A stretch of 17,149 nt of DNA from JANXUC01 sp043782485. GTDB taxonomy: Bacteria > Acidobacteriota > Terriglobia > Terriglobales > Acidobacteriaceae. The notes under the pieces were generated by a model, which was not told the origin of the DNA, ran no database searches, and was given only the letters and a program-made list of their open reading frames with translations. The DNA lies in assembly GCA_043782485.1 (NCBI GenBank), contig JAYWAL010000039.1, positions 1 through 17,149 on the forward strand, given 5' to 3'. Both the position numbers and the translations under genes were made by a program. This document shows, piece by piece, positions 7,453 through 13,538 of the stretch. Position 1 is the stretch's first letter; every line of letters starts with the position of its first letter.

Positions 7453-8564
7453 TACTTCTTCGCACCCTTCTTCTGCTTGCCGAAGGTGGTTTCCACGGTG
7501 CTGCCGATGTAGGTCAGCAAGCCTTTGGCGCCTTCCACGTTGGGGCCGTTCGGAGCTAGTTCCAGATACTTGTTCAAAGCTTCTTCGGTTCCCGCAACCG
7601 GAACCACTTTGCCGTTCTTGTCGGTGGTGGCCTTGCCCACCAGGCTTACGCCGAGCTGGTAGTAGGACTCAGCTTTGGTGGGGTCAGCGGCGACGGAGGC
7701 CTGGAAGGCTTTGACGGCTTCGTCGACGCGTCCGGCGTTGGTGTACACTGCGCCGATGTTGAACTGGTAGCCACCCATGCCTGGAGGGTCGAGCGCGGCG
7801 GCTTCGTTGTAGGCTTTCACCGCGCCGTCAACATCGCCAGCGTGGGCGTATGCGTCGGCGAGGTTGTTGTAGTAAGCGCCTTGCGGCTTGATGGCGATGG
7901 CCTTCTGGTAAGCCTCTGCCGCCTTGCCGTAGGCTTCTTTGGAAGCGGGGCGGTCGGTCTTCTCTTTGCTCTTGGCTTGGCCGCGGAGCGCTTCGCCCAT
8001 GGTGAACCAGATCAGGTCGCGGGCCGGGTCAATTTGCGTGGCCTCGGTCATGGTGGCGACGGCTTGGTCAAAGTTACCTGCCGTAATGGCAGCGCGGGCA
8101 CCTGCCAGCTTGTCGTTCAGGGACTTGACGTCCATTTTTTCTTTGTCTTGTTTGGCTTGAGCGTCGGCTAGCTTCTTTTTGTCCTCTTCGGACATCTGCG
8201 CCTGACCGGCGGCTTGCTCTTTTTTCAAATCAAAATCATTGACGTTTTCGTCGGAATTGATCGGCACTTTGTTCAGGCGATAGATTTCCTTGCCATCCTG
8301 CGAAAGCGCGATGTTGTAGGTGCCAGGGGCTATGCCCAGGGAAAAGTATTCGCCCTTGTTGTTGGTCTTGAGCGTGTACTTGCGCCCGGATTCCAGACCG
8401 GTGAATTCAACTACGGCACCGACGAAGGGCTTGCCGTCCATGCTCTTGCAGGTGCCTTTGACAGTGCCGGTTTGCGCGGATGCTTGCGGTACAAAAACGG
8501 CAGCGGCCAAAACGGCCAGTACTAGGGCAAAGCTCAGGGCTAAGCAACGTTGCTTCATCTTCAT
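7452..8564 (-). CDS. Secreted protein: carboxypeptidase-regulatory-like domain plus TPR
   Basis: A 370-residue exported protein. Residues 1-30 are a signal peptide (KQRCLALSFALVLAVLAAAVF, cleavage near ASA-Q). A carboxypeptidase-regulatory-like beta domain follows at ~31-115 (GTVKGTCKSMDGKPFVGAVVEF, then NNKGEYFSLGIAPGTYNIAL), then a charged coiled stretch rich in Lys, Glu and Gln at ~115-155. TPR units cover ~155-340, several ending in the typical DP or KP (TQIDPARD, AIAIKPQGAYYNNLADAYAHAGDVDGAVKAYNEAAALDP, ASVAADPTKAESYYQLG). The C-terminus is basic (GKQKKGAKK). The start is ATG at 8564 with GGAGG seven bases upstream; an upstream in-frame ATG at 8624 would overlap queC and spoil the signal peptide. 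It lies 56 bases after queC and may be cotranscribed. This domain combination is frequent in Acidobacteriota; its role is unknown. Confidence 0.85.
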   Translation of the reverse strand: MKMKQRCLALSFALVLAVLAAAVFVPQASAQTGTVKGTCKSMDGKPFVGAVVEFTGLESGRKYTLKTNNKGEYFSLGIAPGTYNIALSQDGKEIYRLNKVPINSDENVNDFDLKKEQAAGQAQMSEEDKKKLADAQAKQDKEKMDVKSLNDKLAGARAAITAGNFDQAVATMTEATQIDPARDLIWFTMGEALRGQAKSKEKTDRPASKEAYGKAAEAYQKAIAIKPQGAYYNNLADAYAHAGDVDGAVKAYNEAAALDPPGMGGYQFNIGAVYTNAGRVDEAVKAFQASVAADPTKAESYYQLGVSLVGKATTDKNGKVVPVAGTEEALNKYLELAPNGPNVEGAKGLLTYIGSTVETTFGKQKKGAKK

Positions 8565-8620
8565 TTCGGGGCCTCCAGGCTCCTGTAAGTTCGACTCGTA
8601 GGACTGCGGAAAGGATGCTT

Positions 8621-9343
8621 TCATGCTTCTGGCCGTGGTGCAACCCCTTTTGTTTCATAGAGGATTGGATCGCTGGCTCCGACTTGCTGGAAGGCGCGCA
8701 GGCGCAACACGCAACTATCGCACGTGCCGCAGGCTCGCTCTTCCTGGCTGTAGCAGGACCACGTTAAATCCAAGGGCGCTCCCAGTTCAAGGCCTTGGCG
8801 AATGATTTGGCTCTTTTTCAAGGCAATGACCGGGGTGACGATGTGAATTTCGCCAGCTTTTGTCCCGGTGCGGATCACCTCGTTGTACGCCTGATAGTAG
8901 GCGGGGCGGCAGTCTGGGTAGCCGGAGCTGTCTTGCTCGACGGCACCGATGTAGATTTGCGTCGCGCCTAGCACTTCCGCCCAGCTGACAGCGACGGCCA
9001 GGAAATGCGCATTGCGGAAGGGGACGTAGGTGATGGGGATTTGCGGAGCGTGCTGGTCCAGTTGCGGAGAGGCTAGTTCGGGTGGGGCATTGGGGACGGC
9101 GATGTTGGGATCAGTAAGAGCGGAGCCGCCGATGGCGCGGAGGGCCTCGTTGCGGACGATGAGGCGAGTGTGGATGCCGAGGTGGTCGCAAATGGCGAGG
9201 AAAGCTTGGCGCTCGCGGGCTTCGGTGCGCTGGCCGTAGCTGATGTGCAGCGCCGCGGCATGGGTATCGCGCGCGGCGAGGGCGGCGCAGACGCAGGAAT
9301 CCATGCCTCCGGAGAGCAGGACGACGGCTTTTGGTTTATACAC
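8621..9343 (-). CDS. queC: 7-cyano-7-deazaguanine synthase QueC
   Basis: A 240-residue ATP-dependent ligase that converts 7-carboxy-7-deazaguanine and ammonia to preQ0, the precursor of queuosine in tRNA. The PP-loop SGGMDS is at residues 11-16, with SYGQR at 35-39 and a C-terminal zinc-binding set Cys197, Cys205, Cys208, Cys211 (SCYSQEERACGTCDSC). Length is usual for QueC. The start is GTG at 9343, inside the last codons of queE, giving an 8-base overlap that suggests translational coupling. It is the last que gene of the minus-strand group queD, four-helix-bundle gene, queE, queC. Confidence 0.95.
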   Translation of the reverse strand: MYKPKAVVLLSGGMDSCVCAALAARDTHAAALHISYGQRTEARERQAFLAICDHLGIHTRLIVRNEALRAIGGSALTDPNIAVPNAPPELASPQLDQHAPQIPITYVPFRNAHFLAVAVSWAEVLGATQIYIGAVEQDSSGYPDCRPAYYQAYNEVIRTGTKAGEIHIVTPVIALKKSQIIRQGLELGAPLDLTWSCYSQEERACGTCDSCVLRLRAFQQVGASDPILYETKGVAPRPEA

Positions 9344-10019
9344 CTTTCACCGCCGGGTCCCAGATGAATTTGTGGAGCTGCAAACCGAGGCGCGCTGAGA
9401 CGTTGTCGGCCAGCATCCATTCGGCGAGTTCCTGCGGATTGAGCAGGCAGTGCGCGGCGTCGCGGCGGCCCGATGCGTCTTTGCGGAAGGCTGGGGAAAA
9501 GAGCACGGCATTCACCTTGGCGGCGAGGTTGTGCTTAGCGCTGAAGTCGCGGGCAAATTCGTAGTCGCCGCGGGTGCTGAGGACGAATTTGATTTCGTCG
9601 TGCGGCTGCAGGGCATCTAGGTTTTCGATGCGGAACGTGTCCGGCTCGCCGGAGTGGGGACACTTCACGTCGACGATCTTGATAATTGTGGCGGGAACCT
9701 TTTCGAGCGGGCGCTCGCCGCTTGTTTCTAGCAGTACGGTGTATTTGGCATCGAGTAAACGCTGCATGAGCGGGACGACTTCGCGCTCTTGCAGCATGGG
9801 CTCGCCGCCGGTGATTTCGACCAAGCCGCCGCTGGGGCTGATGCGTTCCACTTCCGTCAGCACTTCTTCCGGGGACATCTTGTGGCCGCCGGTGAAGGTG
9901 TACTCACTATCGCACCAGGCACACCGCAGATTGCACCCCATCAAACGCACAAAGACGCACGGCAAGCCCGCGTGGGTTGACTCTCCTTGGAGCGATTTGT
10001 AGATTTCCGTAATCTGCAT
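9336..10019 (-). CDS. queE: 7-carboxy-7-deazaguanine synthase QueE (radical SAM)
   Basis: A 227-residue radical SAM enzyme that contracts the ring of 6-carboxytetrahydropterin to 7-carboxy-7-deazaguanine. The N-terminus MQITEIYKSLQGES is typical of QueE. The cluster ligands are in a CX3CX2C motif, Cys29-Cys33-Cys36 (GCNLRCAWC), and EITGGEPMLQ near residues 69-77 is the SAM-binding GGEP. The ATG at 10019 has GGAAG (10025-10029) five bases upstream. This site starts only two bases from the 7-base-unit hairpin at 10032-10088. It works between QueD (upstream) and QueC (overlapping downstream). Confidence 0.95.
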   Translation of the reverse strand: MQITEIYKSLQGESTHAGLPCVFVRLMGCNLRCAWCDSEYTFTGGHKMSPEEVLTEVERISPSGGLVEITGGEPMLQEREVVPLMQRLLDAKYTVLLETSGERPLEKVPATIIKIVDVKCPHSGEPDTFRIENLDALQPHDEIKFVLSTRGDYEFARDFSAKHNLAAKVNAVLFSPAFRKDASGRRDAAHCLLNPQELAEWMLADNVSARLGLQLHKFIWDPAVKGV

Positions 10020-10031
10020 AGTAGCTTCCGG

Positions 10032-10088
10032 TAGCCAGTAGCCAGCCTCCAGATGGCTCTTGCTGGCAACTGACTACTGGCTACTGAT
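10032..10088. repeat. Hairpin built of 7-base units, queE side
   Basis: Three 7-base units TAGCCAG, TAGCCAG, CCTCCAG (10032-10052), an 8-base loop, and four units TGCTGGC, AACTGAC, TACTGGC, TACTGAT (10061-10088). The arms form an 11-bp perfect inverted repeat, GTAGCCAGTAG at 10031-10041 against 10075-10085. The right arm includes the end and stop of the four-helix-bundle gene and is copied at 10469-10501, where the left arm is absent. Confidence 0.7.
10056..10082. repeat. 27-bp direct repeat, copy 1
   Basis: Starts GCTCTTGCTGGCAACTGACT and continues to 10082. It is identical over 27 bases to 10469-10495. The two copies, 413 bases apart start to start, bracket the four-helix-bundle gene. Copy 1 contains the gene's stop codon. 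Confidence 0.85.
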
Positions 10089-10433
10089 CTTGGCGATTAG
10101 GCCATTCAATATTTTTCCGACTTCAGCGGCGGATTGCCGAAGTTGCAGCGAAGGTTCCTGTTCGACGTATGCCAAATTTTCGGCAATCTGCAATTGCGTT
10201 TCAACTTCCATCAGAGATCCTCGAGTCAGACCAAGAAAGTGACGAAATTCTTTTTCCGAGAGGCGGCCCTGCCCTTCTGCGATGTTGCTGGGGACTGAAA
10301 CTGCTGCCCGACGGACTTGGGAAGTGAGTCCATACACTTCATCGCGGGGAAACTTCGCCGTCTCCCGATAAATTGCGGTTACAAGCTGCATTGCTTTTTG
10401 CCAAACAATCAGATCCCGATAGCATCGCCCCAG
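10074..10433 (-). CDS. Four-helix-bundle protein (S23 / TIGR02436 type), CTG or shortened start
   Basis: The core reads LVTAIYRETAKFPRDEVYGL, then RRAAVSVPSNIAEGQGR, FRHFLGLTRGSLMEVETQL, the signature of the four-helix-bundle family first known from 23S rRNA intervening sequences. The ATG at 10391 would begin inside helix 1. The usual N-terminal helix is still encoded in frame just upstream (YRDLIVWQKAM), but no ATG, GTG or TTG lies between it and the in-frame TAG. The only candidate is CTG at 10433, seven bases after GGAGG (10445-10441), giving 119 residues. An ATG at 10426 is out of frame with YRDLIV, so a small deletion at the original start is the alternative; then the product is the 105-residue form. 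The gene lies between queD and queE and between 27-bp direct repeats. The protein family's role is not established. Confidence 0.8.
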   Translation of the reverse strand: MGRCYRDLIVWQKAMQLVTAIYRETAKFPRDEVYGLTSQVRRAAVSVPSNIAEGQGRLSEKEFRHFLGLTRGSLMEVETQLQIAENLAYVEQEPSLQLRQSAAEVGKILNGLIAKISSQ

Positions 10434-10440
10434 GAATGAA

Positions 10441-10445
10441 CCTCC
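10441..10445 (-). promoter_or_regulatory. Strong ribosome-binding site ahead of a CTG codon
   Basis: GGAGG on the minus strand ends seven bases before CTG at 10433-10431. This is optimal spacing for initiation there and 49 bases from the next in-frame ATG at 10391. It supports a CTG start or marks where the original ATG stood. Confidence 0.55.
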
Positions 10446-10468
10446 GGACTAACTTTGAGGAAGGGCCC

Positions 10469-10501
10469 GCTCTTGCTGGCAACTGACTACTGGCTGCTGG
10501 T
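10469..10501. repeat. 27-bp direct repeat, copy 2, with 7-base units
   Basis: Positions 10469-10495 are identical to 10056-10082. The 7-base units TGCTGGC, AACTGAC, TACTGGC, TGCTGGT run from 10474 to 10501, touching the queD stop codon. No complementary left arm is beside this copy, so the hairpin is complete only at the queE side. Confidence 0.85.
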
Positions 10502-10878
10502 TACTCGAAGTATGTAGCCGTTGTTTCATCCGTTTCAAAAATCTTGACCGTTTTTACAAATACCCGCCCATTCGTCTGCGTCTTCATCCTCGCGTTGGTC
10601 TCGTCGTAAAAATACTTCGCCAAATTTTCCGCCGAGGGGTTCAACTTCGTGAACGGTTCCAGGTCGTTGATCATCTGGTGGTCGAGGCGGTCGACGACTG
10701 GCTTCATGACCTCGCGCAGGTTCTTGAAGTCGAGCAGCAGCCCGGCCTGGTCGAGTTCCTGTCCAGCCAGCGTCACACGGACGCGGTAGTTATGCCCGTG
10801 CGGATTCTCGCACTTGCCCTTGTAGTTGCGCAGGTAGTGTCCTGCGGCAAAAGTGTCTTCCACGGTGACTTCGTACAT
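10501..10878 (-). CDS. queD: 6-carboxy-5,6,7,8-tetrahydropterin synthase QueD
   Basis: A 125-residue member of the PTPS/QueD family, which makes 6-carboxytetrahydropterin from dihydroneopterin triphosphate, the first committed step to preQ0. The zinc ligands are His14, His27 and His29 (AAGHYL and NPHGHNY), with the catalytic Cys23 in GKCENPHGHN. Length is usual. The ATG at 10878 lacks an obvious ribosome-binding site. It is the first que gene in the group; queE follows after the inserted four-helix-bundle cassette. The PhyH open frame overlaps its first ~30 codons in another frame. No preQ1 riboswitch pattern was recognised in its leader. Confidence 0.93.
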   Translation of the reverse strand: MYEVTVEDTFAAGHYLRNYKGKCENPHGHNYRVRVTLAGQELDQAGLLLDFKNLREVMKPVVDRLDHQMINDLEPFTKLNPSAENLAKYFYDETNARMKTQTNGRVFVKTVKIFETDETTATYFE

Positions 10879-11887
10879 GATGATTTGATTTTACTAGGGA
10901 AAAGGCGATAGGGCAGCAGGGCCTTGCCAAACCGAGGCCCGAGAGCATCGAATAGAGAAATCGGAGAATCGCTATGGAAAAGACCTCAAGGGCGAGAGTT
11001 TTTATGCGGGGGATGGACCAATTCGTCGAAATTCCAGAGAAATTTCGGTTCGGCACGAAGGAAGTCCTCGTTCGATGTGACTCCAAAACGGGCGACTTGA
11101 TTCTGTCGCAACCGGTTCGAGATTGGGAAGAAATCTTTGCGGACTTGGATCGGGCCGGCATTCCTAAAGGACTTCCTTGACGACCGGAGGTAATGAGAGC
11201 GTCATGTCCTGCCACCGCTAGCGTAAGGTCTTCCGAGAGCGCCCTCAGTCTTGCGTATTCGATGTGCAGAACTCGTCGCGGGGCGTCAATCTGCGATTTT
11301 GAGGATGCGTGAACCAGCAGAGGCCGCATTGCCAAAACGCCGCCACGCGATACCACGCAATCGATAGGCGCGATTTGGGCTGCGAGCGCATGCATTGCGT
11401 CGTCATTCAGGACGCCCATTTGATGAGTTCCCGGTAAGACGCGAAGAGGCCCATTTTTCGTGGTGGAATCGTCCAGATGGACACGCAAGGCCAGCACCTG
11501 CGAAAGAGCTTCGTCGGGAGCATGCGCGTAAATTACGCCTTCTTTTGTTGACCATGGGCCCCATCCCGGCGTCTCATGTCGTTCCTGAATTGGCAGTGCC
11601 GTGTCTTGATGCCAGACTACGAGCCAATTTGCTGCGGGGGATTTGTCGAACACCGTCGCGCGAAACGGAAATGCCTGGTCGCCCAGAGTGGCGCGGGCGA
11701 TTTCTAAGAGCTGCGGACAGCGGGCGACCCTTGCAATTCCTGCGCTATCGAAGGCATGGCGCACGCCAGCCCTGCTGCGCCGCAGCGTGGCGTCTTCGAG
11801 ATAGCCAAGAATTTCGACGATTTGCTGAGCGGACAGGACTTCGGGAACGATCGCGAATCCGCTTTGTTCAACCGTAGCGCTGGTCAT
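10790..11887 (-). CDS. Phytanoyl-CoA dioxygenase (PhyH) family protein with anomalous C-terminal tail
   Basis: A Fe(II)/2-oxoglutarate oxygenase-like protein. The iron triad is His93 and Asp95 (VWHQD) and His193 (LLVHASS), with Arg204/Arg205 (APRRVLHIEYA) in the position of the 2-oxoglutarate anchor. The family domain appears to end near residue 230 (about 11198). The frame then runs on for about 135 codons, antisense to the VapB-like gene and into the first codons of queD in another frame, before a stop at 10790. That tail resembles no protein and is probably either untranslated shadow or a product of stop-codon loss. The ATG at 11887 lies 15 bases after the stop of the SnoaL-like gene, suggesting an operon. 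The substrate is unknown. Confidence 0.75.
   Translation of the reverse strand: MTSATVEQSGFAIVPEVLSAQQIVEILGYLEDATLRRSRAGVRHAFDSAGIARVARCPQLLEIARATLGDQAFPFRATVFDKSPAANWLVVWHQDTALPIQERHETPGWGPWSTKEGVIYAHAPDEALSQVLALRVHLDDSTTKNGPLRVLPGTHQMGVLNDDAMHALAAQIAPIDCVVSRGGVLAMRPLLVHASSKSQIDAPRRVLHIEYARLRALSEDLTLAVAGHDALITSGRQGSPLGMPARSKSAKISSQSRTGCDRIKSPVLESHRTRTSFVPNRNFSGISTNWSIPRIKTLALEVFSIAILRFLYSMLSGLGLARPCCPIAFSLVKSNHHVRSHRGRHFCRRTLPAQLQGQVRESARA
10919..10940. promoter_or_regulatory. Hairpin in the queD leader
   Basis: GGGCCT at 10919-10924 pairs with AGGCCC at 10935-10940 around 10 bases, between the queD ATG (10878) and the vapB-like ATG (10974). It is not followed by a T-run on either strand, so it is not a standard terminator. 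Its role is unknown. Confidence 0.25.
10974..11180 (+). CDS. VapB-type antitoxin (AbrB/MazE fold), orphan
   Basis: A 68-residue protein with the layout of VapB antitoxins: an N-terminal swapped-hairpin DNA-binding part (RARVFMRGMDQFVEIPEKFRF), a charged turn, GDLILSQPV, and a C-terminal toxin-binding tail rich in Trp and acidic residues (DWEEIFADLDRAGIP). The start is ATG at 10974 with GGAG seven bases upstream (GGAGAATCGCTATG). In such operons a PIN-domain VapC toxin follows, but the sequence after the stop is the antisense of the PhyH gene with no PIN motif. A GGAGG at 11186-11190 after the stop has no toxin frame behind it. It is read against the tail of the PhyH open frame and divergent from queD. 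Confidence 0.7.
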   Translation: MEKTSRARVFMRGMDQFVEIPEKFRFGTKEVLVRCDSKTGDLILSQPVRDWEEIFADLDRAGIPKGLP

Positions 11888-11902
11888 TAGAACCCAAATT
11901 TC

Positions 11903-12352
11903 TCACTCCACCGGCGAAGTGTGGTCGTGAACCACGCGCCAGCCTTCCGGGAGGCGGCGGAGAACCAGCGTGAAAATGCCTTGATGCGGTTTGCCGTTCG
12001 TCATGGCTAAGTGATATTCGCCGCGAGCGAAGGCGGCATCAGCGCCGAGCATTGCAATCCGCAGGTTGCGGAATTCCAGCGTGCCCATTTCCGTGCCGGC
12101 GCTTTGATAGTGCAAGCGGTAGCGGTCCAGGGTTGGTTGCCAGCCGTGGGTCACGTTGCCGCCGGAGTAGAACGTTAGGTCATCCGATTTCCAGTAGCCC
12201 GCCATGAAACCTTCAAGGTCGTGGTGGTTCCAGGCGTCTTGTTGGCGTGCGAGGAGGGCGCGGACATCGGCTTCCGGGTTGGGTGGCGCCGAAGAAAGCG
12301 CTGCGCCCAAGACTGCGACGCCGAGAGAAACGAACAATTTTGTTACCGTCAA
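11903..12352 (-). CDS. Secreted SnoaL-like / DUF4440-type protein
   Basis: A 149-residue NTF2-fold protein with a signal peptide (TKLFVSLGVAVLGAALSSA). The DUF4440-like features are VRALLARQQDAWNHHDLEGFMAGYW, the central beta strands (GTLEFRNLRIAMLGADAAFARGEYHLAM) and the closing GWRVVHDHTSPVE. The start chosen is TTG at 12352, six bases after a strong GGAGG (12363-12359) and directly before the signal peptide. The frame is open further up to 12436, but that extension would bury the signal sequence. Such proteins may bind small molecules or act as isomerase-like enzymes; no specific role can be given. It is followed 15 bases later by the PhyH gene. Confidence 0.75.
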   Translation of the reverse strand: MTVTKLFVSLGVAVLGAALSSAPPNPEADVRALLARQQDAWNHHDLEGFMAGYWKSDDLTFYSGGNVTHGWQPTLDRYRLHYQSAGTEMGTLEFRNLRIAMLGADAAFARGEYHLAMTNGKPHQGIFTLVLRRLPEGWRVVHDHTSPVE

Positions 12353-12453
12353 GAGCCGCCTCCATGCGTCGAAAAGAAAGACCCAGATTCTGAATAGCCA
12401 ATTTGAAGTTTTGTTCTGCGGTCTGCCATTGGGCACTCAGCCGCAAAAGCAAA

Positions 12454-12475
12454 GGCCGCCCAAAATCAGGCGGCC
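12454..12475 (-). terminator. Rho-independent-like terminator, minus strand
   Basis: GGCCGCC at 12454-12460 and GGCGGCC at 12469-12475 form a perfect 7-bp GC stem with an 8-base loop. On the minus strand it is followed by TTTGCTTTT. It would stop transcription entering from the right, for example from the 160-aa gene at 12801-13283, and insulate the SnoaL-PhyH pair. It has no T-run on the plus strand. Confidence 0.55.
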
Positions 12476-12800
12476 AGTATAAAGCGGATGGAGTTCCATG
12501 GGAGCTGAACAGCCCGTGGTGAAAGTCGGGATGTAAAATCCAGCGCCTGAAGTGGCCGCTGAAAAAGTCATCTTTCCTGGATCGACCCCCTGACCTCAGG
12601 GGCTGAAGCCCACTCATTACAAAGGACTTACCGCAGCACTGAAGTGCTGCGCCGCCCAAAAGCTGAGGCTAAGACGTTTTTTTAAACAGCCTGTGTAGGC
12701 GAACTCAAATCAAAACCCGTTACGCCGCCCCTTCGACTGCGCTCAGGGCAGGCTACTGAAGCGCTGGATTGACAAGAATTACGCTTGCTTCTGGGGCTGC
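12476..12800. other. Gene-free stretch with a chain of small hairpins
   Basis: No gene is supported here. It contains CCCCTGA-CC-TCAGGGG (12587-12602), GGGCT-GA-AGCCC (12600-12611, sharing bases with the first) and GCAGCACT-GA-AGTGCTGC (12633-12650). CTGAAG forms the tip of the second and third hairpins and also occurs at 12547-12552 and 12756-12761. A T7 run is at 12677-12683, and CTTCGACTGCGCTCAGGGC at 12731-12749 resembles a dispersed repeat I know from other genomes. The pattern suggests a structured intergenic repeat element rather than random sequence. Confidence 0.5.
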
Positions 12801-13283
12801 TTAAGCCCGCTTGCCCTTGCCCGGCGCGGCTGCAACGGCTGCCACTTCCCACGGGCGCTTCGGGCGCTCCGGTTCGGCTTTGTCGCGGTCCACCACGCGG
12901 TCGTATTGGTACGAAGTGCTGGTGGTCCCAAGCGATTCGTTGTAAAGACTGGGCAGGCCTAATGCCTCTTTCAGTTCTTCCGAAAACTGGTGCAGGGCCT
13001 TCAAGGCGTCCGCAGTTGCGGCAACTTCCGTCTTTGAAGTCTTAAAAAATTGCTGGTAGCCCTTGTTAATAAGCTTGGCAATTTCGCCGCTGACCAGGAA
13101 TCCGGGGTGAGCGAAAATCTTGACGCCGTCCGCGCCACTCTTTTCAATGGCGCAGGAAACGCCCAACTTCTTCAAAAACACGCGGCTCTGCGTTCCGGGA
13201 GCTTCGAGCAGGCCGAAGCCATGCTCGCGGAGCCAGGTTAGCGCTTCTTCCCAGGTTTTGCTTTCGTCGATCTTCTTAGCCAT
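12801..13283 (-). CDS. Hypothetical protein, 160 residues
   Basis: I do not recognise this family. The protein is soluble, with no signal peptide or membrane segment. Residues ~1-75 look like a compact alpha/beta part (TWEEALTWLREHGFGLLEAPG, RVFLKKLGVSCAIEKSG, GVKIFAHPGFLVSGEIAKLINKGYQQFF). Residues ~80-112 are helical (ADALKALHQFSEELKEALGLPSLYNESLG). The C-terminal ~45 residues are charged and low in complexity, ending in AAAPGKGKRA. Codon use and frame integrity look like a real gene. The ATG at 13283 has only a weak purine-rich site upstream. It stands alone, with a possible promoter at about 13357 and a terminator-like hairpin at 12454-12475. Confidence 0.7.
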   Translation of the reverse strand: MAKKIDESKTWEEALTWLREHGFGLLEAPGTQSRVFLKKLGVSCAIEKSGADGVKIFAHPGFLVSGEIAKLINKGYQQFFKTSKTEVAATADALKALHQFSEELKEALGLPSLYNESLGTTSTSYQYDRVVDRDKAEPERPKRPWEVAAVAAAPGKGKRA

Positions 13284-13351
13284 AAGATTCCGATTTCTTC
13301 GCGCCTAAATTCGTCTTGAATTTTTAGATGCCGATTTTTGTTATCAAGATA

Positions 13352-13357
13352 CGTATA
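13352..13357 (-). promoter_or_regulatory. Possible extended -10 element for the 160-aa gene
   Basis: The minus strand reads TGCTATACG, an extended -10 (TG-N-TATACG at 13357-13352), about 69 bases before the ATG at 13283. A TTGCAA lies 20 bases further upstream, a little too far for a standard -35. This is a weak call. Confidence 0.25.
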
Positions 13358-13538
13358 GCAGACATGGGCGGGTCCTGTTGCAAACTTTGCCCAACCACTC
13401 GCATTAGGAACCTGCGGGGCGGGAATACGCAAATTACTTTAGTCAGGAGTAGTTGGCAAGCCGAGCGGACTCTGAAGGGTGTTGCGAGTTGGGGACGGGC
13501 GTTCCTGCCTAAGGCTCTCGGGCTGCTACGATGGGGCC

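Noticed and set aside
10056..10495. An insertion sequence or a rRNA intervening sequence
   Set aside because: No transposase is encoded between the 27-bp repeats and no rRNA sequence flanks the gene; only the four-helix-bundle gene is present.
8621..10878. A preQ0-based DNA modification (dpd) cluster
   Set aside because: Only queD, queE and queC are present. No DpdA-like transglycosylase or restriction partner is in the window, so ordinary queuosine precursor synthesis is the simpler reading.
10879..10973. A preQ1 riboswitch ahead of queD
   Set aside because: The leader has a GGGCCT/AGGCCC hairpin but not the short stem, C-rich loop and A-rich tail expected for preQ1 riboswitches.
11395..11877. 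A 160-codon plus-strand frame
   Set aside because: It is antisense to the PhyH catalytic domain, arginine-rich and without recognisable motifs.
12213..12659. A 148-codon minus-strand frame across the hairpin region
   Set aside because: It crosses the terminator-like stem and overlaps the SnoaL-like gene in another frame; no domain or ribosome-binding site supports it.
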